A stretch of 13,213 bases of DNA from assembly GCA_964428805.1 (NCBI GenBank), contig CAYRZF010000056.1:1-13213 (forward strand). The letters are read 5' to 3'. The stretch's first letter is position 1. The number at the start of each line of letters is the position of its first letter. The notes beneath the pieces are model-generated. The model saw only the letters and a program-made list of their open reading frames with translations, was not told the DNA's origin and searched no databases. Shown piece after piece: positions 6,593-13,213 of the stretch. The position numbers and the translations under genes were made by a program. The DNA is from CAYRZF01 sp964428805 (GTDB taxonomy: Bacteria > Methylomirabilota > Methylomirabilia > Rokubacteriales > CSP1-6).

Positions 6593-7363
6593 CTACTCGG
6601 TTTTGATCGCGTCGCGCGCCGCCTTGGCCCCTGCGGTCATGAAGCGCAGGTCGCCGAGGATCCCCATGAAGCGCCAGCCTTCGGCGATCCGGCGGTTCAC
6701 CGTCTCAACCGTCGCGCAGTGGATGCCGGGCGGTATCCCGTGCTTCAAGGCGGACCGCTTGACTGCCTGCGCCGCCTCTTCGAACTCCCGGTGCGACGGC
6801 TCCAGCGACGGCGCCAGCCCCATGGAGGCGCAGAGATCGTTGGGACCGATGAAGCAGGCATCCACGCCTGGGACGGAGAGGATGTCGTCGATCTTCCTCA
6901 CGCCGTCGATGTGCTCGATCTGGAGCACGACGATGATTTCGTCGTTGGCCCGCTGGTAGTAGGTGGTCGGGTCGGTCTTGAATGACAGGTGATGCCGCCC
7001 GCCCCCGAGGCTCCGGATGCCGGCCGGCGGATACTTGGCCGCTGCGACGACCAGTTCAGCCTCCTCGCGGCTTCGGACGTTCGGGGCCACAAAGCCCCAG
7101 GCCCCAGCGTCCAGCACCCGCTTGATGTTCTCCTCGTTGTTCCAGGGGATGCGAGCCATGGGTGCGGTCGGAAAGCGGCCGATGGCTTGAAACATATGAG
7201 CCATCTGTTCGAGATCGATCGGGCTGTGCTCGGTGTCCACCACCAACCAGTCGAACCCGAGGGCCGCGATCGCCTCCGCGCCGATCGGCTCGGCCAGGTT
7301 CAGCCAGGTGCCGACCGTGGGCCTTCCTTCCTTCAGCTTGCGCTTCACGGGATTCGGCGTCAT
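6593..7363 (-). CDS. HpcH/HpaI family class II aldolase
   Basis: This is a metal-dependent class II pyruvate aldolase or lyase of 256 residues, the normal length. The family cleaves 2-keto-3-deoxy sugar acids or 4-hydroxy-2-oxo acids into pyruvate plus an aldehyde. Predicted catalytic residues are visible: the base His46 (VVDTEHSPIDL), pyruvate-binding Arg71 (PMARIPWNN), metal ligands Glu150 (LQIEHIDGV) and Asp176 (CFIGPNDLCASMG). Candidate activities are 2-keto-3-deoxy-L-rhamnonate, 2-dehydro-3-deoxyglucarate or 4-hydroxy-2-oxoheptanedioate aldolase; sequence alone does not separate them. ATG at 7363 is preceded by GGAGGGG at good spacing. The gene heads a run with the LLM oxidoreductase (4-bp gap) and kdsB. 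I see no firm link between aldolase chemistry and KDO activation beyond both handling 3-deoxy-2-keto acids. Confidence 0.9.
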   Translation of the reverse strand: MTPNPVKRKLKEGRPTVGTWLNLAEPIGAEAIAALGFDWLVVDTEHSPIDLEQMAHMFQAIGRFPTAPMARIPWNNEENIKRVLDAGAWGFVAPNVRSREEAELVVAAAKYPPAGIRSLGGGRHHLSFKTDPTTYYQRANDEIIVVLQIEHIDGVRKIDDILSVPGVDACFIGPNDLCASMGLAPSLEPSHREFEEAAQAVKRSALKHGIPPGIHCATVETVNRRIAEGWRFMGILGDLRFMTAGAKAARDAIKTE

Positions 7364-7399
7364 CCATCCCCTCCGGGGTGCCAGGCAAAATGCGCCCCT

Positions 7400-7429
7400 A
7401 TGCTACACGCCGGGCGTTCGGTCGCGCAA
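7400..7429 (-). promoter_or_regulatory. Possible weak promoter of the aldolase operon
   Basis: In the 206-bp gap between pafA and the aldolase gene, the minus strand has TTGCGC (7429-7424), 18 bases, then TAGCAT (7405-7400). Each hexamer agrees only partly with the sigma-70 consensus. Transcription would begin near 7393, about 30 bases before the ATG and upstream of the GGAGGGG ribosome site. The rest of the gap holds no small gene I can support. It has a perfect GCCCGGCCGGGC palindrome (7556-7567) just after the pafA stop, without a T tract. Confidence 0.3.
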
Positions 7430-7569
7430 CCAAGCTCGACCGAGCCGGGCGGGTGGCACGGCGAGCGGGAGCCCCCCGGCGCCCGCAGCGTAAGGGGTCC
7501 CACCGGGGGATGGGTGGAGCGAGGACGACGGGGGCTGCTCGCCGGGACAGGACCCGCCCGGCCGGGCTT

Positions 7570-8925
7570 TCAGAACGACCGGATCAGGCGCTCCACCCGC
7601 TCGTCGTGGGACTGGAAGGGATCCTTGCAGAGAATGGTCTCGCGTTCCGGGTCGTTGAGCTTCAGATAGACCCAGTCCACGCGGTAGTCCTTCCCCTTCA
7701 GGTTCGCCTGGCGGATGAACTCGCCCCGGAGCCGCGCCCGCGTGGTTTGGGGCGGGGTGTGCTTCGCGCGCTCGATGGTGTCGTCGTCGGTGATGCGATC
7801 CACCTGGTCCCGCTTGACGAGCCGGTAGTAGATGCCGCGGTCGGGGCGGATGTCGTGATACTGGAGGTCCATCAGCGAGACCTTGGGGTCGCGCCACGAG
7901 AGGCGGTTCTTCACCATGTAGGCTTCGATCCACTGCTTCTTGATGACCCAATCCAACTCGCGGTCGAGCTGCATCGGGTCGTCACCGAGCTTCTCGATGA
8001 CGTCCGTCCACCGGGCCAGGACATCCTTAGTGATCGGGTCTGGGTCGACGGTCTCGACGTAGCGGGTGGCGTGCTCGAGGTACTCGCGTTGGAGCTGGAG
8101 CGGCGTGATGGTCTGGCCATCCTTCAGTTTGATCGTTTCGCGAATCGACGGGTCGTGCGAGATATCCCGGATGGCCTGCACCGGCGACTGCAGACTGAAG
8201 TCCTTGTCGAAGTAGCCGTCCTCGATCATGTCGAGCACAAGCGCCGTGGTGCCCACCTTGAGGTAGGTCGCCACCTCCGACATGTTGGAGTCGCCGACGA
8301 TGACGTGCAGTCGCCGGAACTTCTCGGCGTCCGCGTGAGGCTCGTCCCGCGTGTTGATGATAGAGCGAGAGGAAGTCGTGGCCCCCGAGATCTCCTGGCA
8401 GATGTGCTGGGCCCGCTGGGAGAGACAATAGTGGAACCCCCGAGGGGTCTGGAGGACCTTGCCGGCTCCGGCGAAGATCTGGCGGGTCACGAAGAAGGGA
8501 ATCAGCGCTTCGGCCAGCCGCTGGAACGAGACGTCGCGCGAGACCAGGTAGTTTTCGTGGCAGCCGTAGGAGTTCCCCGCGGAGTCGGTGTTGTTCTTGA
8601 ACAGCAGGATATTGCCTGAGATCCCGTCTTCCCGAAGTCGCTTCTCCGCCTGATGGAGCAGATCTTCGACAATCCGTTCGCCGGCCTTGTCGTGGATCAC
8701 GAGCTCCTCGATGTTGTCGCACTCGGGGGTGGCGTACTCCGGGTGAAACCCGGTGTCCAGGTAGAGGCGCGCGCCGTTCTCGAGGAAGACGTTGGCGTTG
8801 CGGGCGCCGGGGATGACCTTCTCGAAGAGGTAACGGGCGACGTTATCCGGCGACAGGCGGCGCTGCCCGTTGAGGGTACAGGTGAGCCCGTACTCGTTCT
8901 CGAGCCCGAAAATGCGGCGCTTCAT
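7570..8925 (-). CDS. pafA: Pup--protein ligase PafA
   Basis: PafA is the ligase of the Pup-proteasome system. It phosphorylates the C-terminal Glu of the tag with ATP and joins it to a lysine of the target. At 451 residues it matches actinobacterial PafA (about 450) from end to end. The N-terminus MKRRIFGLENEYGLTCTLNG carries Mg/ATP-binding Glu9. The catalytic Asp57 lies in NGARLYLDTGFHPEYATPE. FKNNTDSAGNSYGCHENYL and NTRDEPHADAEKFRRLHVIV are family signatures, as is the C-terminal ILCKDPFQSHDERVERLIRS. It lacks the Dop-loop after the first strands, which separates it from its paralogue Dop in the same cluster. It follows prcA by 42 bp. The ligase looks fully functional, yet no tag gene is seen in the window. 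A GC palindrome without a T run follows the stop. Confidence 0.96.
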   Translation of the reverse strand: MKRRIFGLENEYGLTCTLNGQRRLSPDNVARYLFEKVIPGARNANVFLENGARLYLDTGFHPEYATPECDNIEELVIHDKAGERIVEDLLHQAEKRLREDGISGNILLFKNNTDSAGNSYGCHENYLVSRDVSFQRLAEALIPFFVTRQIFAGAGKVLQTPRGFHYCLSQRAQHICQEISGATTSSRSIINTRDEPHADAEKFRRLHVIVGDSNMSEVATYLKVGTTALVLDMIEDGYFDKDFSLQSPVQAIRDISHDPSIRETIKLKDGQTITPLQLQREYLEHATRYVETVDPDPITKDVLARWTDVIEKLGDDPMQLDRELDWVIKKQWIEAYMVKNRLSWRDPKVSLMDLQYHDIRPDRGIYYRLVKRDQVDRITDDDTIERAKHTPPQTTRARLRGEFIRQANLKGKDYRVDWVYLKLNDPERETILCKDPFQSHDERVERLIRSF

Positions 8926-8967
8926 CTTGCCTACAGCTTACCGGCCGTGGGTGCCGGTGCGCAAGTT

Positions 8968-9666
8968 CTACCTGCTTCCTCCAAGAAGCTGGCTGAGCGC
9001 CTCGGGCGGGAGGCGGCGAAACTTGCGCCGCTCCTTGTCCTTGGTCCGATCCAGCACCGCCACCTCCAGATCGAGCTCGGTGAGCGCTTTGCTCTGGGTC
9101 ACCATCAACGCTCGGACCCCGAGCTGCAGGGCCTCCTGCAACGCCAACCCCTCCCGGTAGTTATCTTTGAGGAAGCGCCGGATTTCGTCGGCCTGGCCGC
9201 CCATGGCCGCGTAGTTGTGCTCGTCCTCGATGGTGCCGTCGTACAGGATGTGGTAGATCTCGTTCTTGGATCCGTTCGCCTCCGCCACCTCCACCACCAG
9301 CACCTCGACCTCGAAGGGCTTGATATCCTGGGTGAAGATGTTCCCCAACGCCTGGGAGTAGGCGTTGGCGAGCGCTTTGCCCGTCACGTCGCCGCGGCTG
9401 TAACTGTACCCCTTCATATCCGCGTGCCGTACCCCGCCGATGCGGAGGTTCTCGAACTCGTTGTACTTCCCCACCCCCGCGAAGGCGATGCGGTCGTAGA
9501 TCTCCGAAATTTTGTGGAGCAGCGTCGAGGGATTCTCCGCAACCAGGAGCACGCCGTCCCTGTACTCGAGCGCGACGATGGATTTCCCCCGGGAGATGCC
9601 CTTGCGGGCATACTCCGCTTTGTCCTTCATCATCTGCTCGGGGGACACGTAGTAGGGCAGAGGCAT
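8968..9666 (-). CDS. prcA: Proteasome alpha subunit
   Basis: This encodes the alpha subunit of the bacterial 20S core, which forms the outer heptameric rings, gates the entry pore and docks the ATPase. It has 232 residues. The N-terminus shows the alpha-type signature: YYVSPEQMMKDKAEYARKGI forms the helix H0 that seals the pore, followed by SRGKSIVALEYRDGVLLVAE. There is no propeptide Thr, as expected for an inactive alpha subunit. FAGVGKYNEFENLRIGGVRH and YSRGDVTGKALANAYSQAL match PrcA. The charged C-terminus (KDKERRKFRRLPPEALSQLL) is shorter than some actinobacterial tails. The ATG overlaps the prcB stop by one base (TAATG), coupling alpha and beta synthesis for equal amounts. Confidence 0.96.
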   Translation of the reverse strand: MPLPYYVSPEQMMKDKAEYARKGISRGKSIVALEYRDGVLLVAENPSTLLHKISEIYDRIAFAGVGKYNEFENLRIGGVRHADMKGYSYSRGDVTGKALANAYSQALGNIFTQDIKPFEVEVLVVEVAEANGSKNEIYHILYDGTIEDEHNYAAMGGQADEIRRFLKDNYREGLALQEALQLGVRALMVTQSKALTELDLEVAVLDRTKDKERRKFRRLPPEALSQLLGGSR

Positions 9667-10475
9667 TATAGTCGGCCTTTACGCTCGGCTAACAGTTCCT
9701 CGCAGGCGCGGCGCACCTCGTCCTCTGGCACCACGCCGAAGCCGTCGCGCGTGATGGTTTTCACGCTTGGGAAGATGCCGCGGATCAGGTCCGGTCCACC
9801 GGTGCCGATGTCCTCCTCGGCGGCATCCATCAGTGCCTCCAGGGCGCCGCGAAGCGCCTCCGCCTTCGACATATCCTTTCGGTAACCCTTCTTGAGGGAG
9901 TCGCGCGCGTCTTTCCCCCCGGAGCCCTGAGCGAAGTACTCGGCCTCCTCGTAGCGGCCGCCGGTGATGTCATACTTAAAGATCCGGCCGATCCCGTCCT
10001 TCTCGTCGAACCCCGCAAAGATCGGCACCGCGACGAGACCCTGCATGGCCGCGGGCAGGTTCATACGGATCATCTGGGCCAGGCGATTGGCCTTCCCTTC
10101 CAGGGAAAGGGCCGCCCCTTCCACCTTCTCGTAGTGCTCGAGCTCGGTCTGGAAGAGCCGGGCCATCTCCATGCTCGGCCCGGCGGCCCCCGCGATGCCG
10201 ATTCCGGAGAGCTCGTCGGCCTTGGAGATCTTGTCGATCTTCCGGTGCGCCACCTGAAACCCCTCGGTGGCCTGCCGGTCGCCCGCCATCAGCACGCCGT
10301 CCCGGTATCTGACGGCCAGGATCGTCGTGCCGTGAGGGGCGGCAAAGGGGGGCGACTCCTCGGCAGAGCCGGGGCAGAGCGTCGGGAGCAGATGGGGCGA
10401 CGTGGCCCGCAACAGCTCGATGAAGCTGGCGTTCCCGTAGTCACGAAAGGCAGCTTGCCACCGCTCGTCCGTCAT
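9666..10475 (-). CDS. prcB: Proteasome beta subunit
   Basis: This encodes the catalytic beta subunit of the 20S core, an N-terminal-nucleophile threonine protease. It has 269 residues, including a 49-residue propeptide. Cleavage after HG (PFAAPHG/TTILAV) would free Thr50 as the nucleophile Thr1. Counting from it, Asp17 (MAGDRQATEGF) and Lys33 (RKIDKIS), which complete the active site, are both present. Later family features are AQGSGGKDARDSLKKGY and EEDIGTGGPDLIRGIFP. The ATG at 10475 has GAG-rich sequence upstream and begins 34 bp after the dop stop. In the usual cluster a small gene for Pup sits between these two genes; here there is no room for one. The propeptide is typical in length and shows no fused tag sequence. 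Confidence 0.96.
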   Translation of the reverse strand: MTDERWQAAFRDYGNASFIELLRATSPHLLPTLCPGSAEESPPFAAPHGTTILAVRYRDGVLMAGDRQATEGFQVAHRKIDKISKADELSGIGIAGAAGPSMEMARLFQTELEHYEKVEGAALSLEGKANRLAQMIRMNLPAAMQGLVAVPIFAGFDEKDGIGRIFKYDITGGRYEEAEYFAQGSGGKDARDSLKKGYRKDMSKAEALRGALEALMDAAEEDIGTGGPDLIRGIFPSVKTITRDGFGVVPEDEVRRACEELLAERKGRL

Positions 10476-10509
10476 GTTCTCACTCGCGTTGGGCCGCCGG
10501 GAGCGGCCA

Positions 10510-12009
10510 CTAAACGCCGAAGTTGGGGCGAGAGAGATTTTGCAGCAGGTCGGCGGCCGTGGGGGATTCGTTGAGGAGCTGCCGCACGTGGGCTTCCGTG
10601 CCCCGGAGCGGCTCCAGCATGAAGATTTTCTTCAGCGGCCCCTCCTTCAGGTCGAAGATCACCGAATCCCAGGACGCCGACACGATCTCTTCCGAGTATT
10701 TCTGCAGGCACAGCCCCCTGAAATAGGCGCGCGTATCCTTAGGGGGGTCGTAGATGGCCTTGGACACCTCGTCGTCGGTGACGATGCGGTCCACGGCCTC
10801 CGACTCTTCGAGCTTCCCGTAGAGGCCCTTGCCGGGGCGGATGTCGTGGTACTGGAGGTCGATCATCGCCACTCGGGAGTCGTTCCAGGCGAGGCCGTGC
10901 TTGGCGATGTAATTCTCGATCAGCTGACGCTTGATGACCCAGTCCAGTTCGCGCGCAAGCGTCATCGGGTCCTCGGCGAGCCGGTCCAGGACGGACTCCC
11001 ACCGCGCCAGCATGTCCCGCACCCACGGTTCCTCCTCCCGGTCGCGGTAGTAGCGGTGCGCCAGCTCGAGGAACTGCCGCTGGACATCCACGGCGGTGAG
11101 CGTGCGGCCGTCCTTGAGCCGGAGCGGTTCCCGGCAGGCCAGGTCCCGCGACACCCGCCGGTAGGCGAGCACCGGGCTGTCCAGCGAGAGGTCGCGGTCG
11201 ATGAAGTCGTCCTCGATCATGCTGAGCACGATGGCCATCGTGCCGACCTTGAGGTAGTTGGCCACCTCGCACATGTTGGCGTCCCCCACGATGACGTGGA
11301 GGCGCCGGTACTTCTCCGGGTCGGCGTGGGGCTCATCCCGCGTATTGATGATGGGGCGGCTGTGCATGGTTTCGAGCCCGACCTCGGTCTCGAGGAAATC
11401 CGCGCGCTGGGAGATCTGGTATTCGCACGCCTCGGTGTTGTTCTCGGTCCCCACCTTCCCGGACCCGGTGAAGATCTGCCGCGTCACCAGGAACGGCATG
11501 AGGTGCTGGACGATCCGGGCGAAGGGCACTTTCCGGTCCATGAGGTAGTTTTCGTGCGTGCCGTAGGAATTGCCCTTGGAGTCGGTGTTGTTCTTGTAGA
11601 TCAGGATGCGCTGCTCGGGGGGCGAGACCGCCTCCGCGCGGCTGCGGGAAAGATTCAGGATCCGCTCGCCGGCCTTGTCCCAGATGACGAGGTCGCGGGG
11701 ATTGGTGCATTCGGGGGAGGAGTACTCGGGATGGGCGTGGTCCACGTAGAAGCGGGCCCCGTTCGAGAGGATGAGGTTGATGAGGCGGGACTCCTCCTTG
11801 GAGGGACCGTCCTTCTCTTCCATATACTCGAAGCCCCGGGCGTCGCGGAGAGGGCTCTCGGCCTCGTAGTCCCAGCGGATGCGCGAGGCGCGGTAGGTCT
11901 CGTAGCTGTTGATGAGGAGGAGCGAGGAGAGGATCGGGTTGAAGTCAGGCTGATTCTTGACCGTGATGCCGTACTCGGTCTCGATCCCCATCACCTTCGG
12001 GATGGCCAT
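10510..12009 (-). CDS. dop: Deamidase/depupylase of Pup (Dop)
   Basis: Dop is the PafA paralogue that converts the C-terminal Gln of Pup to Glu and removes the tag from substrates. It has 499 residues, normal for Dop (about 500). The N-terminus VMGIETEYGITVKN carries the Mg/ATP-binding glutamates. WDYEAESPLRDARGF begins the Dop-loop region, absent in PafA, which continues through about residue 78. The catalytic Asp90 lies in NGARFYVDHAHPEYSSPECT. NTRDEPHADPEKYRRLHVIV and the C-terminal FMLEPLRGTEAHVRQLL also match Dop rather than PafA. ATG at 12009 has GAGG seven bases upstream. It lies 68 bp after mpa, with an intrinsic terminator in the gap, and 34 bp before prcB. If the local tag ends in Glu, as in UBact and some Pups, only the removal activity would be needed. 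Confidence 0.95.
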   Translation of the reverse strand: MAIPKVMGIETEYGITVKNQPDFNPILSSLLLINSYETYRASRIRWDYEAESPLRDARGFEYMEEKDGPSKEESRLINLILSNGARFYVDHAHPEYSSPECTNPRDLVIWDKAGERILNLSRSRAEAVSPPEQRILIYKNNTDSKGNSYGTHENYLMDRKVPFARIVQHLMPFLVTRQIFTGSGKVGTENNTEACEYQISQRADFLETEVGLETMHSRPIINTRDEPHADPEKYRRLHVIVGDANMCEVANYLKVGTMAIVLSMIEDDFIDRDLSLDSPVLAYRRVSRDLACREPLRLKDGRTLTAVDVQRQFLELAHRYYRDREEEPWVRDMLARWESVLDRLAEDPMTLARELDWVIKRQLIENYIAKHGLAWNDSRVAMIDLQYHDIRPGKGLYGKLEESEAVDRIVTDDEVSKAIYDPPKDTRAYFRGLCLQKYSEEIVSASWDSVIFDLKEGPLKKIFMLEPLRGTEAHVRQLLNESPTAADLLQNLSRPNFGV

Positions 12010-12030
12010 CCGCGCCTCGTCGGGATAATG

Positions 12031-12065
12031 AAAAAGGGGCGGAGGGTACGCCGGAACCTCCCCCC
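12031..12065 (-). terminator. Intrinsic terminator or attenuator between mpa and dop
   Basis: On the minus strand, 12 bases after the mpa stop, GGGGGGAGG is followed by an 11-base loop and then CCTCCGCCCC. This gives nine G-C-rich pairs with one bulged G on the 3' side, followed directly by TTTTT. This is the shape of a rho-independent terminator. The T run ends 21 bases before the dop ATG, so any read-through RNA would be the dop mRNA. It may reduce dop-prcBA-pafA expression relative to mpa, or mark the end of the mpa transcript. Confidence 0.66.
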
Positions 12066-12077
12066 ACCCCAGGGGCG

Positions 12078-13213
12078 TTACAGATACTGGCCTGTGTTGA
12101 TCACCTGTTCAACGGCCCGCTGCTTGTCCTTGGACTCGCCCATCAGCGGCTTGACGTAGACGATGCGCTCGCCCTTCTTACCGGCGATCTTCGCCCAGTC
12201 ATCCGGATTCGTCGTGTTGGGCAGGTCCTCGTTCTCCTTGAACTCTTCGCGGACCGCCGTCAGGAGGTTATCGAGCGTGATCCCCTTCTCGCTCGTCGCA
12301 ATATAGCGCTTCAGGGCGATTTTCTTCGCCCGCCGCACGATCGACTCGATCATGGCCCCGGACGCAAAGTCCTTGAAGTAGAGGACTTCCTTGTCCCCGT
12401 TGGCGTAGGTGACCTCGAGGAACCGGTTCTCCTCGGTGAGCGCGTACATCTCGTCGATCGTCGAAGCGATGAGGCGCTCGAGGGTCGCCTGGATGTCCCC
12501 GCTGTGCTGGCGGCTCTCCGACTCTTGGATCGGGATGTCGGCGGTTAGATACTTGTGGAAGATGTCGGACGCCCCGTTCTTGTCGGGCCGCTCGATCTTG
12601 ATCTTCACGTCCAGACGCCCGGGACGAAGGATGGCGGGATCGATCAGATCCTGCCGGTTGGAGGCGCCGATCACGATGACGTTCTTCAGCCCCTCGACGC
12701 CGTCGATCTCGGCCAGGAGCTGGGGCACGATTGTCGTTTCCACATCGGAGGAGATTCCCGAGCCCCGGGTGCGGAAGAGGGCGTCCATCTCGTCGAAGAA
12801 CACGATGACGGGCACGTCCTCGGCAGCCTTCTCCTTGGCTTTCTGGAAGATCTCTCGGATCTTCCGTTCGGTCTCGCCGACGTACTTGTTCAGCAGCTCC
12901 GGGCCCTTGATGTTCAGGAAGTACCCCTTGATCTTTTCGCCCCGCCGCTCCGAGATCTTTTCCGCCAGGTTGTTGGCCACCGCCTTGGCGATCATGGTTT
13001 TGCCGCAGCCGGGGGGCCCGTAGAGCAGCACGCCTTTCGGCGGGGTGAGCTTGTGCTCCTTGTAGTAGTCGGCGTAGAGGTAGGGCAGCTCCACCGCGTC
13101 CCGGATGGATTCGATCTGGGTGGTGAGGCCGCCGATGTCTTCGTACGAGATATCGGGGACCTCTTCCAGCGTCAGGTCCTCGACCTCGCTCTTCGGGAGC
13201 CGCTCGAGCAGGT
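12078..13213 (-). CDS. mpa: Proteasome-associated AAA+ ATPase Mpa/ARC (5' end beyond window)
   Basis: This is the ATPase that recognises tagged proteins, unfolds them and feeds them into the 20S core. 377 residues of an expected ~590-610 are present. The frame is open to the window edge, so the N-terminal coiled coils that bind the tag, and most of the OB domains, are outside; the GTG at 13094 is internal. Fragment residue numbers: DISYEDIGGL 20-29, Walker A GPPGCGKT 65-72, pore loop KYVGE 109-113, Walker B FFDEMDA with Asp140-Glu141, and RPGRLDVKI with the Arg finger region. The family-specific C-terminal domain shows LPNTTNPDDWAKIAGKKGER. The last residues are GQYL, the motif that inserts between alpha subunits to open the gate. 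This strongly indicates partnership with the PrcBA encoded downstream. It is separated from dop by a terminator. Confidence 0.95.
   Translation of the reverse strand, partial: LLERLPKSEVEDLTLEEVPDISYEDIGGLTTQIESIRDAVELPYLYADYYKEHKLTPPKGVLLYGPPGCGKTMIAKAVANNLAEKISERRGEKIKGYFLNIKGPELLNKYVGETERKIREIFQKAKEKAAEDVPVIVFFDEMDALFRTRGSGISSDVETTIVPQLLAEIDGVEGLKNVIVIGASNRQDLIDPAILRPGRLDVKIKIERPDKNGASDIFHKYLTADIPIQESESRQHSGDIQATLERLIASTIDEMYALTEENRFLEVTYANGDKEVLYFKDFASGAMIESIVRRAKKIALKRYIATSEKGITLDNLLTAVREEFKENEDLPNTTNPDDWAKIAGKKGERIVYVKPLMGESKDKQRAVEQVINTGQYL

Noticed and set aside
7556..7567. Perfect palindrome GCCCGGCCGGGC two bases after the pafA stop
   Set aside because: There is no loop and no T run, so it is not an intrinsic terminator. 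In such GC-rich DNA a 12-base palindrome can arise by chance.
7364..7569. Possible hidden small gene (Pup or UBact) in the 206-bp gap after pafA
   Set aside because: The only open minus-strand frame is a tail running out of the pafA shadow and ends in RDRTPGV. There is no ribosome site with a start codon followed by a tag-like sequence.
10472..10711. A 79-codon minus-strand frame at the dop/prcB junction, placed where pup would be
   Set aside because: It overlaps the end of dop in another frame, ends in PTRVRT rather than Gly-Gly-Gln/Glu, and has no Pup- or UBact-like stretch. It is a shadow of dop.
10474..12159. A 561-codon plus-strand open frame opposite dop
   Set aside because: High GC content leaves the antisense frame free of stops. 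Its translation is rich in Val, Asp, Gly and Leu and has no domain, while the minus strand encodes a clear Dop. Similar plus-strand frames over pafA, prcA and the permease are rejected for the same reason.

Overview
The window is GC-rich bacterial DNA, and every gene I can support lies on the minus strand. Transcription therefore runs from high to low coordinates. Three features point to the host: a complete Pup-type proteasome block, a KDO-activating enzyme (KdsB) implying a Gram-negative outer membrane, and a luciferase-like F420-type oxidoreductase. Together they suggest a non-actinobacterial, diderm soil or subsurface lineage such as Rokubacteria/NC10 (Methylomirabilota) or a Nitrospirae relative. 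This placement is inference from gene content only; no marker gene is present.

Region 1 (13213 to 7570) holds the proteasome genes in the order mpa/arc (5' end cut by the window edge), dop, prcB, prcA, pafA. The visible active-site residues are intact: the Walker A/B motifs and C-terminal GQYL of the ATPase, Thr1/Asp17/Lys33 of the beta subunit, and the catalytic Asp of Dop and of PafA. The gene for the protein tag itself (Pup, or its relative UBact) is missing from its usual place between dop and prcB, where only 34 bp remain. I find it in no other gap in the window. A good intrinsic terminator sits between mpa and dop.

Region 2 (7363 to 4840) is a tight three-gene run: an HpcH/HpaI-type class II aldolase, an LLM-class oxidoreductase and kdsB, with gaps of 4 and 12 bp. 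It is preceded by a 206-bp gap with a weak possible promoter.

Region 3 (4825 to 2948) has two MFS transporters. The upstream copy is a relic, with a frameshift and the loss of about half of its membrane segments. The downstream copy is intact, and a near-consensus promoter places its transcription start at or next to its GTG codon, so the mRNA may be leaderless.

Region 4 (2834 to 1) is a carbohydrate-type ABC importer: a Tat-exported solute-binding protein, a MalF/UgpA-like permease and a MalG/UgpE-like permease that runs off the window. It has its own TTGACA promoter. No ATPase gene is visible. At both promoters in regions 3 and 4 the -35 hexamer contains the stop codon of the preceding gene.

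No RNA genes, CRISPR arrays, insertion sequences or phage genes were seen, and no gene-free stretch exceeds about 210 bp.
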